Below are positions 41,436-51,600 of a stretch of DNA of 53,421 nucleotides, piece by piece; positions within the stretch are counted from its first letter, which is position 1, and the number at the start of each line of letters is the position of its first letter. The stretch comes from SIG710 sp045604985 (lineage in GTDB: Bacteria > Bacillota > Clostridia > Oscillospirales > CAG-272). The notes under the pieces are model-generated. The model had not been told where the DNA came from. It was given only the letters and a program-made list of their open reading frames with translations, and made no database searches. The position numbers were made by a program, and so were the translations under genes. The stretch is from positions 1 through 53,421 of the forward strand of contig JAZUPD010000022.1 of assembly GCA_045604985.1 (NCBI GenBank), written 5' to 3'.

Positions 41436-41850
41436 TCAGGTGCTTCCTCTTATTGAAGCAACTCTTGATACCGGAGCTGCATTTCGTTTCTTTCAGAGAG
41501 GAACAAGTATGCTCCCGATGCTTAAGGAAGGCAGAGACTCTGTTAGCATAGTTTCGCCCAAAATGCGTGTTCCAAAGGTGGGCGAAGTGATACTGTATCG
41601 AAGGAAAAACGGTGCATTTGTCCTACACAGAGCCGTAGGGAGAGCAAAGGACGGCAGCTTTATTTGCCGAGGAGACAATCAAACGGTTCTTGAGCGGGGA
41701 GTTCTTCCGGAGAGCATAATTGGTGTACTGAACGGGTACTATAATGGAGATAAATGGATATCTGCAGATGATGTCGAATATAAGAAATACGTTAGAAGGC
41801 GTATGAGATATGCATGGCTGGTATATATTAAAAAAGTCTTAAAAATATAA
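41425..41850 (+). CDS. S24/S26-type serine peptidase, soluble, Ser-His arrangement
   Basis: A 141-residue protein with a LexA/signal peptidase fold. The nucleophile Ser is in RGTSMLPML, the second motif VILYRRKNGAFVLHRAVG has His where Lys-type signal peptidases have Lys, and CRGDNQTV supplies a conserved Asp. That pattern matches the SipW/ER-type S26B peptidases, yet it lacks their N-terminal membrane anchor; only the basic C-terminus (RRRMRYAWLVYIKKVLKI) could touch a membrane. The ATG at 41425 has AAGGA five bases upstream and overlaps the pqqD-like gene. Peptide or protein maturation linked to the PqqD partner is plausible but unproven. Confidence 0.82.
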   Translation: MNLDQVLPLIEATLDTGAAFRFFQRGTSMLPMLKEGRDSVSIVSPKMRVPKVGEVILYRRKNGAFVLHRAVGRAKDGSFICRGDNQTVLERGVLPESIIGVLNGYYNGDKWISADDVEYKKYVRRRMRYAWLVYIKKVLKI

Positions 41851-41867
41851 TAGGTTAGGGATTTTTT

Positions 41868-43037
41868 ATGAAAAGATATATAAGTTACAGAAAACGAATG
41901 CGTATGATCGCACTTATATCTACTATTATGGCTGTTATATTAACAGCGGTTCTTTACGTTCTCATAGGAAGATACAATGAAAGCGAGAGAATGAAAAGTG
42001 TGGCACTTCATGAACTTGATATCCAGGTTTATGAGGATATGCGAAATCAAGAAAGTGAAGCGGATGATTATTTGAGTGATGCGGAAAAAGAACTTCGTAA
42101 AAAAATGAAGAATTATGATTTTTATCAAAAAATAAAAGAAAAGCTCACGACTAATGTTGTATTTTTGGGTACCGAAACCGTTAGAAAAAGAAAAAATGAC
42201 AGTGAAAATTGGGTTAGTCAATTTTTTGACACCATGAGAAAAAAATATACCATGGCTCACGGAATAAATAGCGGATCAAAGGGCTCAACAGCACTTTACG
42301 GATATATCGCACTTAATTTGAGTGCGCTCCAAAACTTTGAATATTTTGACCTTGCGGTAGTATGTTACGGCACCCATGATGATCCCGAAACCTTCGCTGT
42401 CTATTATGACGGGCTTCTTCGCAGCATTAAGAACCAAAACGAAAAATGTGAAATATACTGCATAATAGAGGCAAATAAAGACGGGTATAATGAAAATGCA
42501 GACGTTGTTAGGCAGATTTGCGCCTTATACGGCGGAATATGTATCGACATGAATGAATACTATTATGAGCATGGCATTGATTTTGATGCCACGCTTGACG
42601 GAATTGAGCCAAATGCTTATGGTGACAAAGAATATCTTAATGCAATAATTGAAACTATTGAAAATGCGCTTAATTCCGACAGAAAAGTCAGCACTGATAA
42701 AAGGGTGAATTTTTCAAGCACACGAAACTTTGATAATTTTAAGTATCTTGCAGTTTCCAAAATGAAGAAGGTAAGTGATTCGGTTTATGAATTTTCTTCT
42801 TCGGGAAAAATGGAGGTGCTTGTTTATAAGATAGACCCTAAAAACGGAGAAAATATCAAGATCTATGTAAACGGAAAAAAGACGCTTACCGTTAATACAA
42901 AATATGGTACGTCGGATGAGCTTGGTGTAGTATTGATCTCAACAGATCTTGGAAATATGAATAGGATAAGAATTGAGACCGGAACTGCGGATAATGCAAG
43001 AAATATCTACGGCGTTGCTCTCAGTGGTTCAAAATGA
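41868..43037 (+). CDS. Membrane-anchored SGNH-fold pseudo-hydrolase
   Basis: A 389-residue protein with one N-terminal membrane helix (about residues 13-33), a charged linker, and an SGNH-hydrolase-like domain. All diagnostic catalytic positions are changed: the GDS block is VVFLGTETV (near residue 98), the GxND block is VVCYGTHDD (near 167), and the DxxH block is DGIEPNAYG (near 243, His replaced by Glu). A C-terminal beta-rich domain (about 280-389) follows. It is therefore probably a binding or scaffold protein on the outer face of the membrane rather than an esterase. It follows the peptidase gene by 17 bases. Confidence 0.72.
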   Translation: MKRYISYRKRMRMIALISTIMAVILTAVLYVLIGRYNESERMKSVALHELDIQVYEDMRNQESEADDYLSDAEKELRKKMKNYDFYQKIKEKLTTNVVFLGTETVRKRKNDSENWVSQFFDTMRKKYTMAHGINSGSKGSTALYGYIALNLSALQNFEYFDLAVVCYGTHDDPETFAVYYDGLLRSIKNQNEKCEIYCIIEANKDGYNENADVVRQICALYGGICIDMNEYYYEHGIDFDATLDGIEPNAYGDKEYLNAIIETIENALNSDRKVSTDKRVNFSSTRNFDNFKYLAVSKMKKVSDSVYEFSSSGKMEVLVYKIDPKNGENIKIYVNGKKTLTVNTKYGTSDELGVVLISTDLGNMNRIRIETGTADNARNIYGVALSGSK

Positions 43038-43043
43038 CGTTTT

Positions 43044-43811
43044 ATGAAAAATACCAAGGTTCAAATAAATTACGGACATAGAAAAAGAATAAGAGCTAAG
43101 GTAAAAAAGCATGGGATAGGTGTCCTTGCCGATCATGAATTGATCGAATTTCTTCTTTTTAACCTTTATCCAAGGAGAAATACCAACGATATTGCCCACA
43201 ATTTATTGAACAAATTCGGTTCTCTTAAAAATATACTTAAAGCTGATTCGAATGAGCTTTGTTCTGTTCCCTTAGTGGGAGAATCATGTGCAATGTTTTT
43301 TGATGCGGCTTGTGAGCTTTATCGAAGGGCACTTACCGAGAAAGAGGATAAAGAGTCTTTTGATACTGTTCAAAAGGTCGGTGAATATTTTACTCATCTT
43401 TTCTTTGGAGAAGGGAAAGAAAAAGTATTCGTTATGCTTCTCGATAATTCAATGTGTCTTATCTCTTGCAAAATGATCTTTGAAGGAACGATAAATTCTG
43501 CTTCCTTTGATTTTAAAAAAATCTATCAGTTTGCCTTTGAAAATAATGCCGCCAATGTCATTATTGCTCATAATCATCCATCGGGGACGGTTATTCCAAG
43601 CGAGGATGATATAAGAACGACGGCGATGATCTTGGAAGGGTTAGGCTGTCTTGGCATAAATCTTACAGAGCATTTCGTGATCTCTGAGGATAGATATATG
43701 CCGATAATGCGTAATTCTCATAATTCTATTATAAGGAGAAACGCAGAGGAGCGGCTTAGTTTTTCCACAGATAACTATTCTGACCCAAACATAAACAAAA
43801 CAAACATTTGA
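43044..43811 (+). CDS. radC: RadC-family JAMM-domain protein
   Basis: A 255-residue RadC protein with the N-terminal helix-hairpin-helix region (ADHELIEFLLFN, LLNKFGSLKNIL) and a C-terminal JAB/MPN domain with metal motif HNHPSG followed by SEDDI. The role is uncertain; despite the name, DNA-repair function is not established. The last 30 residues (EERLSFSTDNYSDPNINKTNI in part) extend beyond the family core. It follows the SGNH gene by six bases with a weak SD, so translation may be coupled. Confidence 0.9.
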   Translation: MKNTKVQINYGHRKRIRAKVKKHGIGVLADHELIEFLLFNLYPRRNTNDIAHNLLNKFGSLKNILKADSNELCSVPLVGESCAMFFDAACELYRRALTEKEDKESFDTVQKVGEYFTHLFFGEGKEKVFVMLLDNSMCLISCKMIFEGTINSASFDFKKIYQFAFENNAANVIIAHNHPSGTVIPSEDDIRTTAMILEGLGCLGINLTEHFVISEDRYMPIMRNSHNSIIRRNAEERLSFSTDNYSDPNINKTNI

Positions 43812-43830
43812 AACGAAAGGGGAAAATTTT

Positions 43831-44763
43831 TTGGCTGAGATACAGCTGGATTTATTGAAGGAACTATTAAAAACAGACCCGATTCGGTGTATAAAAGAGT
43901 CCGATATGAAATATGTTGGGGCAATAGAGGCGGTAACTGCCGAGCTTGAAAGAAGAAAAGCAAATATCCTTCTTCTTGCGGGCCCCAGCAGCTCCGGGAA
44001 GACCACTACCGCAAATATTATGTGCGATATTTTGCTTAATAAAGGACATAGAGCAATAATAATTTCACTTGACGATTTCTATAGGGATAAGAATGACCCT
44101 CATTATCCCATTGATGACAAAGGACTTAAAGATTACGAATCTGTTGATGCACTCCATATTGATAAGATGAGAGAATGTATCAAGGGGCTTCTTTCAGGAA
44201 AGACAGTGTATTTACCAAAATACAATTTTGAGCAGGGTGCTTCATCTGTTTTAGCGGAGCCTATTCGGATCAAAGAGGGAGATATTGTGATAATGGAGGG
44301 GCTTCATGCTCTTAATCCTATTATCACAAGAGGACTTGAGAGTGACCGTATTATAAAAATGTTTATAAGCGTTTCGACCAATATAAATGATGGAGATATT
44401 CGGATCCTTTCGGGCAGAAAGATAAGATTTATCAGAAGAATGACGAGAGATTCGATATATAGAGGAACAAGTGCGGCATCAACACTCGAAAGATGGAACA
44501 GTGTTCTTAGGGGTGAGGATAAATATTTATATCCTTTCAGAGGTGAGTCTGATTTTGTGATCAATACCTTCCATAGCTATGAGCTTGCCATTATGAAGCC
44601 ATTTGCGATGAGTGCCATTGAAGCATCAAGAGGTGAGATCTCGGGAGATTATATTGATATAATAATTTCTGCTCTTGAGCAGTTTGAACCTCTTGACAGA
44701 ATTTATTTGCCTGAGGAATCGCTTATATGTGAATTTGTACCGGGTGGTAAGTATGAAAATTGA
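43831..44763 (+). CDS. Uridine kinase-like nucleoside kinase
   Basis: A phosphoribulokinase/uridine kinase-type P-loop protein of 310 residues: LLLAGPSSSGKTTTANIM near residue 50, ISLDDFYRD, VDALHIDKM and IVIMEGLHALNP, followed by the lid RRMTRDSIYRGTSAASTLERW. Longer Clostridia homologues often carry an N-terminal TGS-type domain, absent here. The start is a TTG at 43831 after an AAGGGG box. It is the last gene of the unit before a strong terminator, and its link to the cell-wall genes may be positional only. Confidence 0.9.
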   Translation: MAEIQLDLLKELLKTDPIRCIKESDMKYVGAIEAVTAELERRKANILLLAGPSSSGKTTTANIMCDILLNKGHRAIIISLDDFYRDKNDPHYPIDDKGLKDYESVDALHIDKMRECIKGLLSGKTVYLPKYNFEQGASSVLAEPIRIKEGDIVIMEGLHALNPIITRGLESDRIIKMFISVSTNINDGDIRILSGRKIRFIRRMTRDSIYRGTSAASTLERWNSVLRGEDKYLYPFRGESDFVINTFHSYELAIMKPFAMSAIEASRGEISGDYIDIIISALEQFEPLDRIYLPEESLICEFVPGGKYEN

Positions 44764-44777
44764 ATATAATGATGGTT

Positions 44778-44808
44778 GGGCTGAGTAACAACTCAGCCCC
44801 GTTTTTTT
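44778..44808 (+). terminator. Terminator closing the asnB to uridine-kinase unit
   Basis: 9-bp stem GGGCTGAGT / ACTCAGCCC (44778-44786, 44791-44799), loop AACA, then seven T (44802-44808). Confidence 0.92.
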
Positions 44809-44988
44809 GCTTCACAATAAAGGAAGAGATTTTTTCCGTGGAGTTTTGATGAAGAAAAACCTTACTCTCCCTCAGAAAAAGCTAAGTCCCCGCAACATGA
44901 GTGCATTTTGCATTTGCCTGAGGAAAGCACTTGACACAAATTTTTCACATAAGTACTCCTGCCAGTAAACCTTGCCTATTTATTGAAA
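44809..44988. other. Intergenic stretch with no recognised gene
   Basis: I find no ORF with a good start, no tRNA and no known structured RNA here. Small direct and inverted words around TGCATTTTGCATTTGC (44903-44918) are noted but not interpretable. Confidence 0.4.
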
Positions 44989-45030
44989 AAATGAAGAATT
45001 TAAGCCGTTTTTGACTTAAATCCTTCATTT
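44983..45030 (-). terminator. Intrinsic terminator after addA
   Basis: On the minus strand a 16-bp stem (arms 45030-45015 and 45004-44989, one mismatch; core ATTTAAG / CTTAAAT) is followed by a T run. Confidence 0.85.
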
Positions 45031-45038
45031 CTTGTGTT

Positions 45039-48000
45039 TTAAATATCAATATCAACAGCTTCTCCGAGTGGAAGGGAATAAATGCAAATTCTGCTCGGCT
45101 CTCTGCCAAATATTTGCTTTACTGCTTCCTTATAATATGAAAGCTGTGTGCCATGCCTTTCGGAAAGCATTTTTGCAGCAAGGCTGGGGGAAGTAAGCTC
45201 ATCTGCCGTAAGATGATCGGTCTTGTAATCGCAAAGAGTTATTTTTCCGTCCTTCGTTATGAAAATAAGGTCAATAATTCCCTGTACCGTGATCTTTTCG
45301 TCTTCTATTTTTGATTTGAAACCCTCATCCTGGGTGAAAAGTGAAGCGGGCATTTCGATGTTAAATCTTTGCTCTCTCCACATTTTGCCGCCGTCTTGTA
45401 TAGTGTTCTTCAAAGTTTTATAAAATCTGCTTTCGAAGAATTTTTTCAGCTGATAGATGCTCACAAGAGCCGCACTTTCCCTTGTAATGAAGTTCCTCTC
45501 GCATAGCAGAGCAAGCTCCTCATTTATTCCGTTTTCCTCGGCCCTTTCAAAATCGCAGAACTGCATAAACGTATGAGTTGCCGTACCCCTCTCCGCTCCC
45601 GACGCTTTTTCTTTTTCGGGCAAGAGAAATGCGGGCTTTTCCCGAAGGCTCGTGAGCTCATTTCCGAGATCTTCATCAGTATCGTCAAGGACTCTGGGGA
45701 AAAGCTTTGAAACCGAAAGCTTGGCGGGAAGTCTTGAAAGATGTGAATATTCATATTCAAATTCAAAGCGATCCTTGAAAAGTTCAAAGGGCTCATTTAC
45801 TTCTTTTTCTTCATTTTTTGGCTCTGCTGTATCCTCGTCCCTGTCATATCTTATATCTTTGGCGAGCGGGATATCCCTTGGCAGGATTTTTTTGACCGTG
45901 AGAAATTCCTTATCCTCATCATTCATTGCATTATATGCCGTGGCAATGAAATCCAGATAGCAGGAGCATTTCATGATGGAATATTCATCCGCATATTTTG
46001 CTCTCAGATGTGCTTTATGCTCCCATGTGTCGCTGAGCACATGCCCCGTAAGATAAAGCCTTTCGCGGGCGCGGGTCATAGCAACATAGAGGATACGCAT
46101 TTCTTCTTCGATTTCTTCACCTTCGTTTTTCAGAACAAGTGAACGATGAATAGCGTTTTCTATTGTTGCAAATCCGCTTTCCGTTCCGAATTTTAAGCCG
46201 ATCCCCATGTCATTATCAAATTCAATATTTACCTTTGTTTTGGTATTTCGCATGGGCTTTTGAACATATGAGACAAAGCAAACGGGAAACTCAAGACCCT
46301 TGGAATTGTGTATCGTCATAACGTTTACCACATTTGAAGTGCCGGAGGTTGCGGGTGGCTCCACGATCTGCTTTGATTCGATGATGTCATTTACATAACC
46401 TATAAAGCTGTAAAGTCCCTTATATGAGCCTGCTTCATAGCGTCTTGCATAATCATATAGAAGCAAAAGATTTGCGCGCCTTTCTGAGATCGACATATCA
46501 TCGTTTTCCCCATCTCCACCTACATATGAGAGGATAAGAGTGTCTGAATAGAGATAGTGCAAAAGCTTATCTATGGGTAAAAGTCTTGCCATGTGTCGGT
46601 AAAGCTCAAGCTTTGAGAGGAAAAACAATATTTTTTTTCGCAGAGAAGCGTCCGGTGCGTCTTTTGAAGCGTAAACAAGATCGTCAAAGAGCGAGCCGCT
46701 CTCGCTTGCAAACTTTCGTATCATTATAAGGTCGCCCATGTCGAATCCAAAAAGCGGAGAGCGGAGAACTCCCGCAAGATAAACGTCCTTTTGAGGATTG
46801 TCGATAACGTTCAGGAGACTCATTATAAGAAGAACCTCCGGATTCTCGAAATAATTGACAGTCGTTCTTGCGGAACATGGAATGCCGACATCCAAAAGAG
46901 CCTTTGCAAAGGCATTTGCGGCGGCATTTCCTCTTGTGAGAATGGCGATATCCGAAGGACGCAGACGGCGTAGCTCGCCCCCTTGCTCACATTTTTCCTC
47001 TGGGTCGCTAAGAAGCCTTGCGATCTCTGAGACGACATATCGAACCTCAAGCTCGCCTCCGTCTCCCCGGTTTTCCGCTCTTTCCTCATCTGTCATTTTG
47101 TCAAGAGCTGTCTTTGTATAAGCACGGATCACTGAAAGCTCGGCTTTTTTTATGCTTCTACCCTCGGGCTTTATTGTTTTACCGAAAACAAGGTCGTCGC
47201 TGTCGATATATCCTATGCTGTTTGGGCCTTTTCTGAAAATATATCCACAGATAAGGTTAGTTACCTTGATAACTGTATTGTCGCATCTGAAATTTTCCGA
47301 CATATATATGGCGCAGCTATCGTTTCCCTCTGAAACTCCAAGGAGAGGAAAGCAGTTTTTATAATCTGCAAAAACGGAGGGCTTTGCGCCTCTGAAGCGG
47401 TAGATGCTTTGCTTGATATCACCGACCATAAATCTGTTTTTACCGTTTGAGATGGCATCAAAGATCCTGTCTTGAACGATATCCGTGTCTTGATACTCGT
47501 CAATATAGATTTCATCGTATTTTTTTGAATATTCTCTTGCAAGCTCTGTTGGGTTTCCTTCTTTGTCAAGGAAAAGCTTAAGAGCAAAGCGTTTGTTATC
47601 GGTAAAATCGCATGACATACGGCTTCGTTTTTCCATTGAAAAACGCTTTTCAAATTCACATAGAAGTTCATAAAGCATCATGCAAAGCTTGCTTGTTTTA
47701 ATGGTATCGGACGAAAGAGTTTTCTCGGAATATGAGAAAAATTCGTTGCCCAATTTTTCATAATCCTTATAAAGCTTCGCTCTTAGCTCCTTGAATTGCT
47801 CCAGGGTATCACTGCAATTTTTTAGACTTTTTAGCGAAAGCTTTGAATAATTTTGGAAAAGCTTTGCACTCTCGGAATAATCTCCCGAAAGGATGGCTTC
47901 CTTCGTCTTTGTGAAGTGGTTAATGTCATATGTAAATGCAGGGCCGTATGCTGCATATGCGGCGTCGTCACTCTTTATCTCGGCAAGAGCGTCTGCATAA

Positions 48001-48686
48001 ATCTTTTCGCAGTGGTCAAAGAATTTAATACAGTATTCGGCGATACATTTTCCGGCGCGGGAACTGAAAAAGGGCAGAAAAGCCTCCCTTTTCAGTTCCT
48101 CTCCATTTTTGCGGAGAAATTCAAGGAAATCCGGATATCCGCTGAGGGTATTATGAAGCTTTATCAGCGGCTCCTGTGAATCGAAAACACCTCTTGAACC
48201 CATAAAGCAGTCCATAAGAGGGCGGAATGCCTCCTTTTTTTCTTCATAAAAATCTTCAATTACCTCGTCCATTATTCGAACCTTGATCGCTGCAAGCTCA
48301 CTCTCGTCCATCATTGTCGTTCTTGCGGGCAGAGAAAGAAGCTCAAAATTACTCTTGACAACGCTGAGATAAAATGAGTCGATGGTGCAGATATCGGCGT
48401 TTCCAAGCTTTATCATCTGCCTTTGGAGATGGCGACTTGCGGGATTTTTTGCAAGCTCTGCTCCAAGGGCGGTTGAGATCTTGCTTTTCAGGTCTGCCGC
48501 CGCCGCTTTTGTAAAGGTGACGATTAGAAAACGGCTGATATCTGCGGGATTTTTTTCATCCGTTAGACGCCTGATTATTCTCTCGGTAAGTGTTGTGGTC
48601 TTTCCCGAGCCTGCAGCGGCAGAAACCAGAATGGTCTTTCCGCTTGTGTTTATGGCACTTAGCTGTGCCGGGGTAAAATCAGCCAT
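45039..48686 (-). CDS. addA: AddA helicase-nuclease subunit
   Basis: The UvrD-like helicase and nuclease subunit of AddAB, which resects double-strand breaks for RecA. Motif I is VSAAAGSGKTTTLTERI at the N-terminus; motif II contains IDEYQDTD; later motifs include TIHNSKGLEFPV and VAMTRARERLYL. The C-terminal RecB-type nuclease has TLCDYKTDHL near residue 1153. The length of 1215 residues is typical. A TTG sits one codon upstream, but ATG 48686 is preferred. It overlaps the addB stop by one base (TGATG), with its AGGAGG SD inside the last codons of addB, so translation is coupled. Confidence 0.97.
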   Translation of the reverse strand: MADFTPAQLSAINTSGKTILVSAAAGSGKTTTLTERIIRRLTDEKNPADISRFLIVTFTKAAAADLKSKISTALGAELAKNPASRHLQRQMIKLGNADICTIDSFYLSVVKSNFELLSLPARTTMMDESELAAIKVRIMDEVIEDFYEEKKEAFRPLMDCFMGSRGVFDSQEPLIKLHNTLSGYPDFLEFLRKNGEELKREAFLPFFSSRAGKCIAEYCIKFFDHCEKIYADALAEIKSDDAAYAAYGPAFTYDINHFTKTKEAILSGDYSESAKLFQNYSKLSLKSLKNCSDTLEQFKELRAKLYKDYEKLGNEFFSYSEKTLSSDTIKTSKLCMMLYELLCEFEKRFSMEKRSRMSCDFTDNKRFALKLFLDKEGNPTELAREYSKKYDEIYIDEYQDTDIVQDRIFDAISNGKNRFMVGDIKQSIYRFRGAKPSVFADYKNCFPLLGVSEGNDSCAIYMSENFRCDNTVIKVTNLICGYIFRKGPNSIGYIDSDDLVFGKTIKPEGRSIKKAELSVIRAYTKTALDKMTDEERAENRGDGGELEVRYVVSEIARLLSDPEEKCEQGGELRRLRPSDIAILTRGNAAANAFAKALLDVGIPCSARTTVNYFENPEVLLIMSLLNVIDNPQKDVYLAGVLRSPLFGFDMGDLIMIRKFASESGSLFDDLVYASKDAPDASLRKKILFFLSKLELYRHMARLLPIDKLLHYLYSDTLILSYVGGDGENDDMSISERRANLLLLYDYARRYEAGSYKGLYSFIGYVNDIIESKQIVEPPATSGTSNVVNVMTIHNSKGLEFPVCFVSYVQKPMRNTKTKVNIEFDNDMGIGLKFGTESGFATIENAIHRSLVLKNEGEEIEEEMRILYVAMTRARERLYLTGHVLSDTWEHKAHLRAKYADEYSIMKCSCYLDFIATAYNAMNDEDKEFLTVKKILPRDIPLAKDIRYDRDEDTAEPKNEEKEVNEPFELFKDRFEFEYEYSHLSRLPAKLSVSKLFPRVLDDTDEDLGNELTSLREKPAFLLPEKEKASGAERGTATHTFMQFCDFERAEENGINEELALLCERNFITRESAALVSIYQLKKFFESRFYKTLKNTIQDGGKMWREQRFNIEMPASLFTQDEGFKSKIEDEKITVQGIIDLIFITKDGKITLCDYKTDHLTADELTSPSLAAKMLSERHGTQLSYYKEAVKQIFGREPSRICIYSLPLGEAVDIDI

Positions 48687-51600
48687 CAAAGGTCACCTCC
48701 TTCGGTATATTCGTCATTTTCATATTCTGCCTTGATATGAGCATTGCGGCATACCGCCTTCATATCGCAATATTCGCAAGGCACTTTCCCGTCATGCTTT
48801 TTTGGCTCGATGGAGGCATTTCCGCCTCTAAGCTCTGAGAAAACAGAGGTCAACGTACGCATTGCTGCGTCCTTTATAGAGGCAAATTCTTCTTCCGTTT
48901 TAAAGCACACTTCTTTTTTCTTCTTTTTTCTGCCGCCGTAGCCCGACATAACATATTTTATGTCCTCATTTATAGCTTTTTCTACACGCTCGTCTGCAAG
49001 GATTATACCGCTTCTCGTAAGCTTTTCCTCTGCATCCTTTTGGATGTCGTCTTCATTTGCGTCGCTCTTTTCGGTGATTCCCGAGATTTTTGAGCTGAGA
49101 TAAACGACTCCCGCTTCTTTTAGATTGCCGCGGCAGTTAAGCCTTGATTTGTTTCTCTGATCGGAACATATGCTGAAAAGATAAAGCAGCATTTGGAGAT
49201 TAAGCCCATCCTCTATATCTTCGAGCCTGAATTCCTTTGAACCTGTTTTATAATCGACGACCTTCACATAGGTGTTCTCTCCGTCTTCCCAAATGTCAAC
49301 TCTGTCAACAAAACCCTTTATTGAGACTTTTGTACCATCTTTCAGATTTAAGACGAGTGGGGATATCGCCTCCGGTTTGTCTGCATTTATCTCAAGTTCA
49401 AAAAATCGAGGGGTGAATTTGCTGGTTTTAAGCTCGTTGGTGATGTTTTTTGCAATAAGTCTGGTAAGATGTCTAAGTTTGTTCAGACTGTGGGCGACCT
49501 GCTCTTTTTTAGCATCACTTTCGGGGATGTTTTCCTCGATATAAAGCTCCATGAGTTTCTTTATAAGATCCTCTGACTCATTTTCTGCCTTTTCCGCATT
49601 GAATCCATTCTCATCAGTAACGGATTTTACAAATTGCTCGATAAGGGTGTGAACAAGAGAACCTGTATCGTTTATCGAAAAAACATTTTTTTCATCGGGA
49701 CGAAGTTTGAGAATGTATTTGCACCAATAATCGAAATGGCATTTGACGTATCTTTCAAGTGCTGATGGAGAAAAATTTATCTTTTTCCCGAAAACAAGCT
49801 CACTTATCTCCTTGGGGACGGTGCATTTTCTCTCGCCAATGGGAGTATAAAGGGATTCGAATCGGGCGGAATATTCCTCGTCCTCGGAGAAATAGCGGCG
49901 GAGAGCCTCACCATCGACGCCATCTGCCATGGCGGAATATTCAAAGGCTACCTTCTTGCTCCAAAGCTTGTTACGGTATGGGATGGAAGCATAATCTATT
50001 TCTTTAAGTCCGAGCAAATGGGCTGTGCGGTTAAAAGCAAGCGACGGGTGCATCTGCTTGCCGCCCTGAAGCTCGGAGGCTGAATATGTCATAATAAGCT
50101 TCTCCGATGGAGCGGATATAGCACGGTAGAAATAGAAAAGCTCCTCTGCGGCGTTTTCTTCGTTATTCTGTGAAAGCTCGATGCCGTTTTCCGAGAGAAA
50201 AAGCTTGTCCTCGTCTGTGAGCATCGTGTTGCCCTTTGAATTTTCGGGAAAAATTCCGTCGTTGACACCGATAAGGATGGCACATTTGGGATTGTCTGCT
50301 CTGAGAAGCGCGGCGGACCCGACTATCACTTCATCGCATGAGGTAGGGATAGAGCCAAGCTCTGCTTCGGCAAGAACTATCCGCAGTGCCTGTTCAAAAT
50401 CCGAGCTTTCATATCTTCCATCGTCATTTTCATATGATGCTATTATTTCAAGCACGTCAAGAATGGTGTTGTAAAGGCGCAGTGACTCGTCAGCGGATTG
50501 CCTGTCTCCTCTGGAAAGACAGACGTCTGAAAATTTCTTCATTTGCTCGGCAAGCGAAAGATCTTCCATATATGTAAAGAGGGCTGTGCACATCTCTTTA
50601 TTGCTTTCCGATTCATCAAGAGTGCTGAAAAGCTTCAGAAGAGGATCTGTAAGTGCCTTTTTGCATTTGTTTACGGTGGCGAGGACTTCTGCTCCCTCCT
50701 TTGAGGGGACGGATGAATATGAAAATGGATCCATCGTCCAGTCATCGCCAAGAAAAGCATTTCCTTTTATGCTCCATTTCCAGATATATTGCTCAAAAAG
50801 GTCGCTCTCTCGCTCGTCAAGTCCCGTAAGACCTGTTTTGAGATAAGTTATGACATCTTCTGTTTTCCATCCATTGTTTTTTATTCGCAGAGCGCAAAGA
50901 AGAAGCTTTGCAAGCGGCATGGCGGAAACATCGGTGCTTTTTGACATGAAATAAGGTATATCTGCTTTTTCAAGGGCACTGTCGATAATTCCCTCGTAGC
51001 TTCCCACATTTCTGGCGAGAATTACGATATCTCTATATCTCATGCCACTCTGAACAAGCTCGGAAACGCAGGCGGCTACAGCCTCCGCTTCCTCATAAAT
51101 ATTCGTGCATTTTATGAGGCGGACGCATCCGCAGTCCTTTTCTGACGACGGCTCTGCATCAAAGCGCCAGATGTCTCGACAAAGTCGCATGAGCGCAGCC
51201 TCTTTTGTTCTTTTGTTGCCGGAAAGGATCTCCTTTTCGAGGATCACATCAGATTTTTCGGCAAGCCTTTCGATCTTTTTTAGTGTTTGTAACACACATT
51301 CAAATTGAAGAGCACCGCTGCCACTGTCACCCTCTATGCAAAGAGAAATAGCGGTGTTTTCCGCTTGTCTTAATATTTCAAATATAACGTTTTCTTCGGA
51401 GCGGGTAAAGCTTGTAAAGGAGTCGATATAAACGCTCACACCGTCAAAGAAACGGTGCTTTTCAAGCTTTTTTGCAAGTTTCCCCACATCGTCAGACGGG
51501 TCGCCCATGCCGAAGCCCTCAAGGGATGCGGAGTATGCAGAATATATGAGAGCCATATCCGAAAGCTTTGCCTTTATTCTGCTTTTTTCTTCTGCCGTAT

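Noticed and set aside
35057..41850. Lasso-peptide cluster (AsnB-like cyclase, PqqD/RRE, peptidase, HprK-like kinase)
   Set aside because: The amidotransferase Cys2 is intact, there is no transglutaminase-like B2 peptidase, no exporter and no precursor ORF, while racemase and MurE-type genes are unexplained by a lasso pathway. Kept only as an alternative.
44809..44988. Possible RNase P, SRP or tmRNA gene (GAGGAAAG-like word)
   Set aside because: Only a short word resembles RNase P; flanking helices and second conserved block are missing on both strands.
49850..49880. tRNA-like ATTCGAATC segment
   Set aside because: It lies inside addB coding sequence and no acceptor or anticodon stem can be drawn around it.
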